64,000 bases of DNA, from the NCBI RefSeq assembly GCF_039543245.1, contig NZ_BAABJJ010000011.1, positions 124,001 to 188,000 on the forward strand, written 5' to 3'. The position numbers and the translations under genes were made by a program. The notes below the pieces were generated by a model. It saw only the letters and a program-made list of their open reading frames with translations, did no database searches and had not been told where the DNA came from. This DNA is from Algibacter_G agarivorans. GTDB taxonomy: Bacteria; Bacteroidota; Bacteroidia; Flavobacteriales; Flavobacteriaceae. Shown here in pieces: positions 16,782-26,149 of this stretch. How positions within the stretch are numbered: the stretch's first letter is position 1; each line of letters opens with the position of its first letter.

Positions 16782-16808
16782 GCGAACTGAAAAGTCCGCG
16801 TTTTTTTT
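16782..16808 (-). terminator. Terminator of gltBD
   Basis: GCGAACT (16782-16788) and AGTCCGC (16793-16799) form a stem with one G-T pair and a GAAA loop, with A-runs to the left and T-runs to the right, so it can act in both directions. On the minus strand it lies 30 bp after the gltD stop. The stem is close in sequence to the fbp terminator at 8371-8396. Confidence 0.75.
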
Positions 16809-16828
16809 ATTAAATATATTGTTATCTA

Positions 16829-18295
16829 TTAATGCACTCCTAATAAATCGCCAGTAACATCTTTTGATGTTAAATCAGATTTGCCCATTAAGTAAATATC
16901 TACTTGTCTAGCGGCTTCTCTACCTTCAGAAATAGCCCATACAATTAATGATTGCCCTCTGCGCATATCACCAGCTGTAAAAATGTTTGGAACATTTGTT
17001 TGGTATTTGCCATATTCCGCTTTGTAATTAGAACGTCCATCTCTATCTAGTCCTAATTGATCTGCGATTGTACTTTCAGGGCCTGTAAATCCTAGTGCCA
17101 ATAATGCTAAATCACACGGCCATGTTTTTTCAGTGCCTTCAATTTCTATTAATTTAGGACGCTCTCCAGGAATCATTTCCCACTCCACATTTACTGTTTT
17201 TAAAGCGGTAAGTTTTCCCTTGTCGTCAGTAATAAATTCTTTTGTGTTTATTAACCAGTTACGTTCAACACCTTCTTTATGAGACGATGATGTTTTTAAC
17301 TGTAATGGCCAATATGGCCAAGGCGTAGTCGGTGAACGATGTCCTGGGGGTTTCGGCATAATTTCGAAATTAACTACCGATTTAGCACCGTGACGGTTTG
17401 ATGTTCCAACACAGTCAGAACCAGTATCTCCACCACCAATAACAATCACGTTTTTATCTGTAGCCATTACTTGATTTTCAACCTTTTTACCAAACAGCAC
17501 TTTAGTTTGTTGGGTTAAAAAGTCCATGGCTTGTACAACGCCATCAGCATCTATACCAGGTGTTGGTAAGCTTCTTCTTTCCGTAGCACCACCACAAAGA
17601 ACAGTGGCATTAAAAGCTTTTAACTCTTCTACTGGTACATTGCCACCAATGTTAGCATTAACTCTAAACGTAATACCTTCTGCTTCTAAAATGGCAACAC
17701 GACGATCGATGATGCCTTTTTCCATTTTGAAATTAGGAATTCCATAGCGTAATAATCCTCCAACAGCATCATCTCTTTCAAAAACAGTAACGGTATGCCC
17801 TGCTCTATTTAATTGTTGGGCAGTGGCTAAACCGGCAGGGCCAGAACCTACTATGGCAATGGTTTTTCCTGTTCTGGTTTTTGGAGGTTGTGGTTTAATC
17901 CAGCCTTCTTTAAAAGCACGCTCTACTATATTTTTTTCAATATTTTCAATAGAAACAGGGTCTTCAATAATCCCTAATACACAGGCTTGCTCACATGGAG
18001 CAGGACACAAACGACCAGTAAATTCAGGGAAATTGTTTGTTGAATGTAATATCCAAGAGGCTTTTTGCCATTCGCCTTGGTGCACCATATGATTAAAATC
18101 TGGAATTAAATTACCAAGTGGGCAACCACTATGACAAAATGGAATACCGCAATCCATGCAGCGAGACCCTTGTTCAGTGATTTCTTTATCGCTTAATGAT
18201 ACTGTAAATTCATTATAATGCTCTACACGCTCTTCTACGGGCTTGTATGCTTCATCTTTTCTTTCGAATTCTTTAAAACCTGTTACTTTTCCCAT
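16829..18295 (-). CDS. gltD: Glutamate synthase small subunit
   Basis: 488 residues. The small subunit of NADPH-GOGAT takes electrons from NAD(P)H through FAD and Fe-S centres and passes them to the large subunit. Seen: the N-terminal cysteine motifs CMDCGIPFCHSGCPLGN and CPAPCEQACVLG for [4Fe-4S] clusters, the FAD-binding IAIVGSGPAGLATAQQLNRAG, the NAD(P)H-binding VIVIGGGDTGSDCVGTSNRHG and the C-terminal FTAGDMRRGQSLIVWAISEG. The start lies 4 bp after the gltB stop, so translation is probably coupled. It is the last gene of the gltBD operon. Confidence 0.97.
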   Translation of the reverse strand: MGKVTGFKEFERKDEAYKPVEERVEHYNEFTVSLSDKEITEQGSRCMDCGIPFCHSGCPLGNLIPDFNHMVHQGEWQKASWILHSTNNFPEFTGRLCPAPCEQACVLGIIEDPVSIENIEKNIVERAFKEGWIKPQPPKTRTGKTIAIVGSGPAGLATAQQLNRAGHTVTVFERDDAVGGLLRYGIPNFKMEKGIIDRRVAILEAEGITFRVNANIGGNVPVEELKAFNATVLCGGATERRSLPTPGIDADGVVQAMDFLTQQTKVLFGKKVENQVMATDKNVIVIGGGDTGSDCVGTSNRHGAKSVVNFEIMPKPPGHRSPTTPWPYWPLQLKTSSSHKEGVERNWLINTKEFITDDKGKLTALKTVNVEWEMIPGERPKLIEIEGTEKTWPCDLALLALGFTGPESTIADQLGLDRDGRSNYKAEYGKYQTNVPNIFTAGDMRRGQSLIVWAISEGREAARQVDIYLMGKSDLTSKDVTGDLLGVH

Positions 18296-18299
18296 TGTG

Positions 18300-21200
18300 C
18301 TATGCTATTTCTAATTCTTCAACCATTACTTCTCCTTTTGCTAAACGTGCTAATGCTTTCTTGTATTCCGTAGGCATTACTCTAACAAAATGTTTTAAGC
18401 TGTTGTCCCAATCCATTAATAATTTTCTGCCAAGATCACTATCCGTATATAGAACATGTTTCTCAATCCACCCTTTTAAGTCGGCAGCATCCTCGGCTAA
18501 AATATCTTCAAAATCGATAGTTTCTGTATTGCACAATCCGTTTACAAATTTGTTTTCTGGATCGTATACATAGGCAATACCGCCACTCATACCTGCAGCA
18601 AAATTTCTACCTGTACTTCCAAGAACGATTACTTTACCTCCTGTCATGTATTCGCAACAGTGGTCTCCAACACCTTCAACAACCGTAGTTGCTCCAGAGT
18701 TACGAACTGCAAAACGTTCGCCTGCAATACCGTTAATATAAGCCTCTCCTTCAACCGCGCCAAATAAGCATACATTACCAACTATAATGTTGTTTTCTGC
18801 AATAAAATCTGCTTTGACTGGTTTCTTAATAATCAGTTTTGCTCCGGATAGACCTTTACCTAAATAATCATTGGTATTTCCTTCAAGGTTGAACGTCAAT
18901 CCGTGAGCACCAAATGCTCCGAAACTTTGACCTGCTGATCCTGTGAAGTTAATGTTCAATGTGTTTTCTGGTAAACCTAAGTGGCCGTGCGCTTTAGAAA
19001 TTTCGTTACTTATAATAGCACCAACCGAACGGTCTATATTATTAATAGGGAATTCTAAAGTTGTTGGTACTTTATTTGTTATTGCTGTTTTAGAATGTTT
19101 TAAGATTGTAAAATCTAATACATTAGCTAAATTATGGTCTTGTTTTCCTGTATTCTTAACAGTCATCTCATTATAAGCTGCAGGTCTGTGTAAGATTGAG
19201 GATAAATCCAATCCTTTTGCTTTATAATGTGTAATGGCTTTATTGGCATTTATTTTATGAGTTTGACCAATCATTTCATCCATGGTTCTAAACCCTAACT
19301 GTGCCATAATACCTCTTAGCTCTTCAGCAATATAGAAGAAGAAATTAATAACGTGTTCTGGTGTGCCTTTAAAGTTTTTACGTAATTCTTTATCTTGAGT
19401 TGCGATACCTACTGGGCAAGTATTTAAATGACACTTACGCATCATAATACATCCTGAAGCTACTAATGGTGCTGTGGCAAATCCGAATTCTTCGGCTCCT
19501 AATAAACAAGCAATTGCTACATCACGACCTGTTTTTAATTGGCCATCACATTCTACAACAATACGTGAACGTAAATCGTTTAATACTAATGTTTGTTGTG
19601 CTTCTGCTAATCCAAGTTCCCAAGGAAGACCGGCATGTTTTAAAGATGTTAAAGGAGAAGCACCAGTTCCGCCATCATAACCTGCAATAAGTACAACATC
19701 TGCTTTTGCTTTTGATACACCTGCAGCAATAGTGCCTACACCAACTTCTGAAACTAATTTTACATTAACTCTAGCTTCACGATTTGCATTTTTTAAATCG
19801 TAAATTAACTGTGCTAAATCTTCAATAGAATAAATATCGTGATGTGGTGGTGGCGAAATCAATCCTACAAAAGGTGTTGAATTACGTGCCGCAGCAATCC
19901 AAGGCAATACTTTTTCGCCCGGTAATTGACCACCTTCTCCAGGTTTTGCACCTTGAGCCATTTTTATTTGAATTTCTCTAGCATTCGTTAAATAATGCGA
20001 TGTAACTCCAAAACGACCTGAAGCTACCTGCTTTATAGCAGAGTTACGGCTATCGCCATTGGCATCAGGAATAAAACGTTTTCTATCTTCTCCACCTTCA
20101 CCAGAATTGGATTTCCCTCCAATTCGGTTCATGGCAATGGCTAAATTTTCGTGCGCTTCTCTTGAAATGGATCCATAAGACATGGCTCCCGTTTTGAAAC
20201 GTTTTACGATATCTGTCCAAGGTTCTACTTCATCTATAGGAATTGGATCTAAATTATCAAACTCAAATAAACCACGAATGGTCATTAAGTTTTCAGCTTG
20301 ATCATTAACCGCTTTTGCGTAAACATTATAACTGTCTTGGTCGCTCAATCTAACTGCTTGCTGTAATTTAGCAACGGTTGTTGGGTTGAACATGTGGCGT
20401 TCACCATTACGTCTCCATCTATAATCGCCACCAATATTTAGTCCTAGACGTTTATCGATATACGTATCTGGATATGCGTATTTATAACGTTCTGTTATTT
20501 CTTTTTCAATTTCATATAAACCAATACCTTCAATTCTTGAAGCGGTATATGGGAAATATTTTTCTACAAATTGCGAGTTGAAACCAACAATTTCGAAAAT
20601 TTGAGAACCTCTGTACGAGTGTAGCGTAGAGATCCCTATTTTATTCATGACTTTTAAAATACCTTTTCCAATAGCTTTATTGAAATTATCAACGGCTTTT
20701 TGCTCGTCCATACCAGTAATGAAGCCTTCTTTAACTTGCATTCTGATTATTTCGTTTACCATATAAGGGTTAACAGCACTTGCGCCATAACCAAATAAGG
20801 TAGCAAAATGATGAGGCTCACGAGGTTCTGCAGATTCGATAATAATGTCGAAATATGAACGCTTGCGTAAACGGTTCATTTGATGGTTAACATAAGAGCA
20901 AGCTAATAAAGATGGAATAGGAGCAAACTCCTTATTTACACCTCTATCTGATAAGATAATAATGTTAGTTCCTCTTAATAAAGCTTTTTCTATTTGTACA
21001 ATAATATCATCTAAAGCATCTTCAAGTCCGTTAAGGCCTTTCACTTTTGGGTACAACATCTCGATAGTTTCAGCTTTAAAGCTTTCTACGGAAATATTTC
21101 TTATTTTTTCTAAATCGGCATTAGAAATAACAGGGTTTTGAATTTTTAGTTTTCTACACTGTCTTTCTGTAATGCTAAATATATTTCTATCTTTTCCTAA

Positions 21201-22814
21201 AGATAAACTAATATCGGTTACAATTTCTTCACGAATTCCATCTAAAGGTGGATTGGTAACCTGTGCGAATAATTGTTTGAAATAGTTTGAAATTAATTGA
21301 GGTCTATCGGATAAAACAGCCAAAGGCGTATCAATACCCATAGAACCTAAAGCTTCTTTACCAACAACTGCCATTGGTGTGATAACTTCTTGAATATCTT
21401 CGAATGTATAATTAAATAAACGTTGTCTTGTTTTTATATCGATAGTCTCGATAGGGCACGTTTCATTATTATAAGGAATGTCTTTTAAATGTAATCTTGT
21501 TTTGTCAAGCCACTCTTGATATGGTCTTTCTGAAACAATTTTACTTTTAATTTCTTCATCATTAATAATACGTCCCTCGTTCATGTCTACCAAGAACATT
21601 TTTCCTGGCTCTAAACGTCCATGGCTTTCAACGTCTTCTGGAGCAACTTCAACGACACCAATTTCTGAAGACATGATTAATTTGCCACTTTTTGTAACCG
21701 TATATCTTGAAGGTCTTAAGCCATTACGGTCTAATAATGCCCCTACATAATCGCCATCTGTAAACGGTACAGAAGCAGGGCCATCCCATGGTTCCATTAG
21801 GCAAGCGTTATATTCGTAGAACGCTTTACGCTCTTTAGACATGGTTTTGTGTTTCTCCCATGCTTCAGGAATCATCATCATCATGACTTCAGGTAATGAA
21901 CGTCCTGTATGCGTTAATAATTCCACAACCATATCCATAGAAGCAGAATCTGACTTTCCTGGTAATATAATAGGGAATAATTTATCTATTTGAGGTCCGA
22001 AGACATCACTTTTCATTATTTCTTCACGAACACGCATTCTACTTACGTTACCTCGCAAGGTGTTAATCTCACCATTCTGGCACATGAAACGGAAAGGCTG
22101 TGCTAACTCCCATGCAGGCATGGTGTTGGTTGAGAAACGCTGGTGCACTAAAGCTAAACGTGTTACTAAATCTTCTTGTTGTAAATCTGTAAAGTAAGGC
22201 CCAATATCTTCGGGCATTATAATACCTTTATATATTAAGGTCGTATTAGATAAGCTTGGCAAGTAGAAATAATCACTTTGGGACATTTTTGAATTTCTAA
22301 TGGCATGCTCTGTAATTTTACGAGCGGCATACAGTTTAGCTTTAAAAATGGCTTCGGTAATGGCTTCGGTTTTGCTAATGAAGATTTGCTCAATATTTGG
22401 TTCGGACGCTAAAGCTATTTCTCCTAATTGCGAAGAATCTACAGGAACTTCTCTCCATCCTAAAATAGAAAGGCCTTGTGCTTTAATTTCTTTTTCAAAA
22501 ACAGCTTTACAAAATTCATATTGGTTTTCAACTTTAGGTAAAAACACCATACCTACAGCATATTCTCTTTGTTCAGGAATATCAAATTTGCAAACACGTT
22601 TAAAATAATCGTGAGGAATATCAATCAATAAACCAGCCCCGTCACCTGTTTTTCCATCTGCACTAACACCGCCTCGGTGTTCTAATTTCACTAGAATTTC
22701 TAGCGCATCATGAATAATTTGATTTGTTTTCTCTCCTTTAAGATTACAAATAAAACCAGCGCCACAGTTTTCGTGTTCAAATTCTGGTAAATAAAGTCCT
22801 TGTTTCTTCAGCAT
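18300..22814 (-). CDS. gltB: Glutamate synthase large subunit
   Basis: 1504 residues, full length. It makes two glutamates from glutamine and 2-oxoglutarate and is the main ammonium-assimilation route together with glutamine synthetase. Seen: the glutaminase domain with the nucleophile Cys of CGAGFICNLKG near residue 17 (processing of a short leader is usual), the FMN-binding central domain with KSNSGEGGEDRKRF and KPGEGGQLPGEKVLPWIA, the 3Fe-4S cysteines in CIMMRKCHLNTCPVGIATQ, and the C-terminal beta-helix domain with GNVCLFGAVEGEAYINGIAG and GVGDHCCEYMTGG. It is followed 4 bp later by gltD. Confidence 0.97.
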   Translation of the reverse strand: MLKKQGLYLPEFEHENCGAGFICNLKGEKTNQIIHDALEILVKLEHRGGVSADGKTGDGAGLLIDIPHDYFKRVCKFDIPEQREYAVGMVFLPKVENQYEFCKAVFEKEIKAQGLSILGWREVPVDSSQLGEIALASEPNIEQIFISKTEAITEAIFKAKLYAARKITEHAIRNSKMSQSDYFYLPSLSNTTLIYKGIIMPEDIGPYFTDLQQEDLVTRLALVHQRFSTNTMPAWELAQPFRFMCQNGEINTLRGNVSRMRVREEIMKSDVFGPQIDKLFPIILPGKSDSASMDMVVELLTHTGRSLPEVMMMMIPEAWEKHKTMSKERKAFYEYNACLMEPWDGPASVPFTDGDYVGALLDRNGLRPSRYTVTKSGKLIMSSEIGVVEVAPEDVESHGRLEPGKMFLVDMNEGRIINDEEIKSKIVSERPYQEWLDKTRLHLKDIPYNNETCPIETIDIKTRQRLFNYTFEDIQEVITPMAVVGKEALGSMGIDTPLAVLSDRPQLISNYFKQLFAQVTNPPLDGIREEIVTDISLSLGKDRNIFSITERQCRKLKIQNPVISNADLEKIRNISVESFKAETIEMLYPKVKGLNGLEDALDDIIVQIEKALLRGTNIIILSDRGVNKEFAPIPSLLACSYVNHQMNRLRKRSYFDIIIESAEPREPHHFATLFGYGASAVNPYMVNEIIRMQVKEGFITGMDEQKAVDNFNKAIGKGILKVMNKIGISTLHSYRGSQIFEIVGFNSQFVEKYFPYTASRIEGIGLYEIEKEITERYKYAYPDTYIDKRLGLNIGGDYRWRRNGERHMFNPTTVAKLQQAVRLSDQDSYNVYAKAVNDQAENLMTIRGLFEFDNLDPIPIDEVEPWTDIVKRFKTGAMSYGSISREAHENLAIAMNRIGGKSNSGEGGEDRKRFIPDANGDSRNSAIKQVASGRFGVTSHYLTNAREIQIKMAQGAKPGEGGQLPGEKVLPWIAAARNSTPFVGLISPPPHHDIYSIEDLAQLIYDLKNANREARVNVKLVSEVGVGTIAAGVSKAKADVVLIAGYDGGTGASPLTSLKHAGLPWELGLAEAQQTLVLNDLRSRIVVECDGQLKTGRDVAIACLLGAEEFGFATAPLVASGCIMMRKCHLNTCPVGIATQDKELRKNFKGTPEHVINFFFYIAEELRGIMAQLGFRTMDEMIGQTHKINANKAITHYKAKGLDLSSILHRPAAYNEMTVKNTGKQDHNLANVLDFTILKHSKTAITNKVPTTLEFPINNIDRSVGAIISNEISKAHGHLGLPENTLNINFTGSAGQSFGAFGAHGLTFNLEGNTNDYLGKGLSGAKLIIKKPVKADFIAENNIIVGNVCLFGAVEGEAYINGIAGERFAVRNSGATTVVEGVGDHCCEYMTGGKVIVLGSTGRNFAAGMSGGIAYVYDPENKFVNGLCNTETIDFEDILAEDAADLKGWIEKHVLYTDSDLGRKLLMDWDNSLKHFVRVMPTEYKKALARLAKGEVMVEELEIA

Positions 22815-22841
22815 AATCGTTTAAAAACTTGAGTTGAAAGG

Positions 22842-22872
22842 TAAAGATAGGCACTAGAACTTGAATTACAAT
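22842..22872 (-). promoter_or_regulatory. Promoter of gltBD
   Basis: On the minus strand TTG (complement of 22869-22871), a 19-nt spacer and TATCTTTA (complement of 22842-22849) match the Bacteroidetes primary-sigma promoter with one deviation in the last base. The expected transcript start near 22835 gives a leader of about 20 nt before the gltB ATG. Confidence 0.65.
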
Positions 22873-23290
22873 AAAGGGTATTTCATTATTTCGATTTTTG
22901 AAGTTATCACGAGTTAAAAATAATTATATATCAATATTATACAGGTTTATTAATAAATATTCAATGCTTAAATTTTAGTAATATATAAGGATATATGAAA
23001 TAGTTATAAAGAATAGTGGAATTAATGAAAATAATAGCATATAAACTTAGAAAATACTGACAATAATTCAATTAAGGGTGTTGTTGAAAAATCAAAAAAG
23101 ATATAAATAAACTGAATACCTATAAAAAAATAGGGTAAAAACTGAAATTTTGATAAAAGTAAGTCAATTGACCCTATTTTTTATGGGGGTTAAAGTTTTT
23201 TGCCATAGTTTCGCCTCGTTCTTAAGGAAAATGTAGGTCTGAAAAACACTAAAAATAAAAACTAATTAATTAGGCCTATTTAACTAATAA
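22873..23290. other. Intergenic region between gltB and the porin, with an inverted repeat
   Basis: About 420 bp without a gene. The notable feature is an inverted repeat: ATAAAAAAATAGGGT (23122-23136) and ACCCTATTTTTTAT (23171-23184), 14 paired bases with one extra A, 34 nt apart. It could be an operator pair or leader structure for the porin-glnK-amtB block. I found no sigma-54 (GG-N10-GC) element and no clear standard promoter. Confidence 0.45.
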
Positions 23291-23296
23291 CTTAAA

Positions 23297-24316
23297 ATGA
23301 AAACAATTATGAAAAAATTTATTACACTTTCAATGCTTTTTATGGCAACAGCGTTATTTGCTCAAGAAGAAGCTACAGAAAAGAAACTTTCAATTAGTGG
23401 TAGTGTTGATACTTACTACAGAACAGTACTAACAGCATCAGATGCTTTAACACCAGCAACTGAGTCTTCATTCGCTGATCAAACAGGGTTTGCATTAGGT
23501 ATGGCAAATATTATTGCTTCTTATGAAGGAGAAAAAACAGGAGTTGTTGCAGATTTAGCTTTTGGTACTAGAGGTTTACAAGCTGTAGGTGGTGGTACTG
23601 ATGTATTCATTAACCAATTATATGCATACTGGAATGTATCTGAAGGAACAACTTTAACTTTAGGTCGTTTTAATACGTATTTAGGGTATGAAGTAATTTC
23701 TCCAGTTGGAAACTTTAACTACAGTACATCTTATATGTTCTCTTACGGGCCTTTTAGTCATGTTGGTTTAAAAGCTGATTTTGCTTTATCTGATGATTTT
23801 AGCTTAATGACAGCTATTATGAATGTTACAGATGTTAACAACAATACTACTGGTGATTATGCTTTAGGTGCTCAATTAGGGTATTCTGGACAATTCTTAA
23901 ACTTTTATTATGATGGTGGTGCAGGAATTGGATTTGAAATAGATTATACAGGTGGTTTTGATTTGTCAGATGATTTCTTTTTAGGTATAAACGCAGCTTA
24001 TCAAGATAATGATGGTGCTGGTTTTTATGGAGCAGCATTATATCCACAGTTAGCAACTTCTGATTCATTTACTATCGGTTTAAGAGGAGAGTATTTTCAA
24101 CAATTAGAAGATGGTGGTGTTTTAGCTAACTTGTCAGCTGATGAGAGTATTTTAGGTCTTACATTAACAGGTAGCTATACTTTAGAGAACTTAATTATTA
24201 AGCCTGAATTACGTTTAGATAGTGCTTCTGAAGAATTGGCTAACTTTCCAGATAGTGATGGTTTAGCATCAAAAAGTTTAGCAGCATTTACTTTGGCTGC
24301 GATTTACTCTTTCTAA
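23297..24316 (+). CDS. Outer-membrane beta-barrel porin (OmpL/BBP2-like)
   Basis: 339 residues; signal peptide ends at ATALFAQ. The mature protein is alternating strands rich in aromatic and glycine residues (LSISGSVDTYYRTV, TTLTLGRFNTYLGYEVISP, SYGPFSHVGLKADFALSDDF) and ends with aromatic Phe in FTLAAIYSF, the outer-membrane insertion signal. It resembles the BBP2/OmpL-like porin family often found beside ammonium-transport genes in Bacteroidota. Placed directly upstream of PII and amtB, it may admit a nitrogen compound across the outer membrane; that is inference. A second ATG 12 bp downstream (MKKFITLS) may be the true start. Confidence 0.85.
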   Translation: MKTIMKKFITLSMLFMATALFAQEEATEKKLSISGSVDTYYRTVLTASDALTPATESSFADQTGFALGMANIIASYEGEKTGVVADLAFGTRGLQAVGGGTDVFINQLYAYWNVSEGTTLTLGRFNTYLGYEVISPVGNFNYSTSYMFSYGPFSHVGLKADFALSDDFSLMTAIMNVTDVNNNTTGDYALGAQLGYSGQFLNFYYDGGAGIGFEIDYTGGFDLSDDFFLGINAAYQDNDGAGFYGAALYPQLATSDSFTIGLRGEYFQQLEDGGVLANLSADESILGLTLTGSYTLENLIIKPELRLDSASEELANFPDSDGLASKSLAAFTLAAIYSF

Positions 24317-24324
24317 AAAAAAAG

Positions 24325-24363
24325 AAGAAACATTCCTGAACTATAAGTTCAGGAATGTTTCTT
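24325..24363 (+). terminator. Long perfect hairpin after the porin gene
   Basis: An 18-bp uninterrupted stem (24325-24342 with 24346-24363) closes on a 3-nt loop and starts 8 bp after the porin stop. A run of A precedes it and only a short CTTATTC follows, so it may be a weak terminator, a processing site or a 3' stabiliser separating the abundant porin message from glnK-amtB. Confidence 0.7.
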
Positions 24364-24399
24364 ATTCAAATTAACTAATCAATAAAACATATATATAAT

Positions 24400-24738
24400 A
24401 TGAAAAAAATTGAAGCAATTATTAGAAAATCCAAATACAGTGCGGTTAGAGATGCCTTGCACAATGTTGGAGTAAACTTTTTCTCTTACTGGGATGTTAC
24501 TGGTTTAGGAAATGAAAAAGAAGGTCATGTGTACAGAGGAGTGTCATATAGTACAAGCGATATTCAACGTAGACACTTATCAATCGTTGTAAATGATGAT
24601 TTTGAAGAAATAACCGTTAAAACGCTTCTTGAGGCTGCTAGTACAGGCGAAGTTGGAGACGGTAAAGTTTTTGTATCGGATATCAATGAGTGTTACAGAA
24701 TACGAACAGGAGAAAAGGGTGGAGACACTTTAAAATAA
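24400..24738 (+). CDS. glnK: PII nitrogen regulator, first copy
   Basis: 112 residues, the exact usual length. PII trimers sense 2-oxoglutarate, ATP and ADP and plug AmtB when nitrogen is ample. Seen: MKKIEAIIRKSKYSAVRDAL, a T-loop GNEKEGHVYRGVSYSTSD with Tyr45 and Tyr50 at the places of the Escherichia coli T-loop tyrosines, the B-loop TGEVGDGKVFV and the C-terminal RIRTGEKG. The residue at the place of Gln39, which helps hold Mg-ATP-2-oxoglutarate in E. coli GlnB, is Glu39 in this sequence, with a one-residue shift after it. It precedes amtB by 23 bp, the classic glnK-amtB pair. Confidence 0.95.
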   Translation: MKKIEAIIRKSKYSAVRDALHNVGVNFFSYWDVTGLGNEKEGHVYRGVSYSTSDIQRRHLSIVVNDDFEEITVKTLLEAASTGEVGDGKVFVSDINECYRIRTGEKGGDTLK

Positions 24739-24761
24739 TAACATTAAAATAATTTAAAATT

Positions 24762-25982
24762 ATGGAAGGATTATTTACAGCTAATAACGTATGGATGATG
24801 GTCTGTACGGCACTCGTTTTCTTTATGCATACAGGTTTTGCATTTCTTGAAATTGGGTTAACAAGACAAAAAAATACAATCAATATTTTATTTAAAAATA
24901 TTTTTATTATCACAGTTGGTCTATTGCTATACTATTTAGTAGGATTTAACTTGATGTATCCAGGTGAATTCAATGGGTTTATTGGGTCAATTGTTCCTGG
25001 TATCGGGGCTCCAGAAAATGGAATGACTCCAGATTATGCTGACGGAGGTTATACTTGGTGGACAGATTTCTTATTTCAAGGTATGTTTGCTGCTACTGCT
25101 GCAACAATTGTATCAGGAGCTGTTGCTGAACGTATGAAAATTGGATCATTTATGATTTTTACTGTAATCTACGTAGGGTTTGTTTATCCAATCGCAGGTT
25201 CTTGGAAATGGGGTGGTGGATTCCTTGATGAATTAGGATTCTACGATTTTGCAGGTTCTACTTTAGTGCATTCTGTTGGTGGATGGGCAGCTTTAGTTGC
25301 TGTATATTTATTAGGTTCTCGTATCGGGAAATTTAAAGACGGTAAGCCACAAGCTATTCCAGGGCACAATATTCCATTAGCTACTGCAGGTGTTTTAGTA
25401 CTTTGGTTAGGATGGTTCGGATTTAATGGCGGGTCGGTACTTTCTGCAGATCCAGAATTAACATCATTAACTTTAGTTACGACATGTTTGGCCGCTGCTG
25501 CGGGTGGCGTAGTTGCTATGTTAGTGTCATTCTTGAAATATAAGAATTTAGATTTAACTATGTTCTTAAATGGTATTTTAGGTGGATTAGTGGGTATTAC
25601 AGCTGGGGCAGATGTTATGACTCCTGAAAGTGCTATATTAATTGGAGCTATTGCAGGAGCGCTTATTGTATTTGCAGTTAGTTTTGTAGATGCTATTAAG
25701 TTAGATGATCCCGTTGGTGCTATTGCAGTACATTTAATTTGTGGTATTTGGGGAACTTTAGCTGTTGGAATATTTTCAACTAACCCAGATCATACATTTA
25801 TGGCACAATTAACAGGTGTAGCTTGTTATGCTGTATTTTGTATTACAACTTCATTTATTATCATATTTACTCTTAAGAAAACTATTGGAATAAGAGTTTC
25901 TGAAAAAGAAGAATTAGAAGGATTAGATGCACATGAACATGGAATGGATGCATATCCAGATTTCAGGTTAAATGAGCATTAA
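24762..25982 (+). CDS. amtB: Ammonium transporter
   Basis: 406 residues with 11 hydrophobic spans, an inner-membrane trimeric ammonium channel. No separate signal peptide; it begins FTANNVWMMVCTALVFFMHT. Seen: the Amt signature ending in the twin histidines, the first in GSTLVHSVGGWAAL and the second in AIAVHLICGIWGTL, plus the WWTDFLFQGMFAATAATIVSG selectivity-gate region. The C-terminal tail (about residues 375-406) is charged and would contact PII. It is sandwiched between two PII genes. Confidence 0.97.
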   Translation: MEGLFTANNVWMMVCTALVFFMHTGFAFLEIGLTRQKNTINILFKNIFIITVGLLLYYLVGFNLMYPGEFNGFIGSIVPGIGAPENGMTPDYADGGYTWWTDFLFQGMFAATAATIVSGAVAERMKIGSFMIFTVIYVGFVYPIAGSWKWGGGFLDELGFYDFAGSTLVHSVGGWAALVAVYLLGSRIGKFKDGKPQAIPGHNIPLATAGVLVLWLGWFGFNGGSVLSADPELTSLTLVTTCLAAAAGGVVAMLVSFLKYKNLDLTMFLNGILGGLVGITAGADVMTPESAILIGAIAGALIVFAVSFVDAIKLDDPVGAIAVHLICGIWGTLAVGIFSTNPDHTFMAQLTGVACYAVFCITTSFIIIFTLKKTIGIRVSEKEELEGLDAHEHGMDAYPDFRLNEH

Positions 25983-26006
25983 AATTTAGTTTAGTTAGTT
26001 TGTGTT

Positions 26007-26046
26007 AAAAAGGGTGTTTTGCTTTATGTAAAACACCCTTTTTTTT
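26007..26046 (+). terminator. Terminator of glnK-amtB
   Basis: AAAAGGGTGTTTT pairs with AAAACACCCTTTT across a GCTTTATGT-type loop, followed by a T-run. It begins 25 bp after the amtB stop and separates the second PII gene into its own unit. Confidence 0.9.
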
Positions 26047-26091
26047 GTTTAATTGGTATTACATCATAACCCATTAGAATCATGTCAATAC

Positions 26092-26122
26092 TTTGAAATA
26101 TTGCTAATATTTTTTACTTTTA
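26092..26122 (+). promoter_or_regulatory. Promoter of the second PII gene
   Basis: TTTG (26092-26095), exactly 19 nt, then TACTTTTA (26115-26122), a TAnnTTTG element with one deviation. The start of transcription should be near 26129, 21 nt before the ATG. The second PII gene can therefore be expressed independently of amtB. Confidence 0.7.
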
Positions 26123-26149
26123 TAGAAAGTAATTAATAATTAGGTCATC

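Noticed and set aside
23160..23296. Sigma-54 promoter before the porin, expected for a nitrogen locus
   Set aside because: No GG-N10-GC pair with the right flanks; the nearest GG and GC are 12 nt apart.
23847..24068. Minus-strand open frame rich in His and Asn opposite the porin
   Set aside because: Low-complexity shadow of the porin gene; no start context and no similarity to a real protein.
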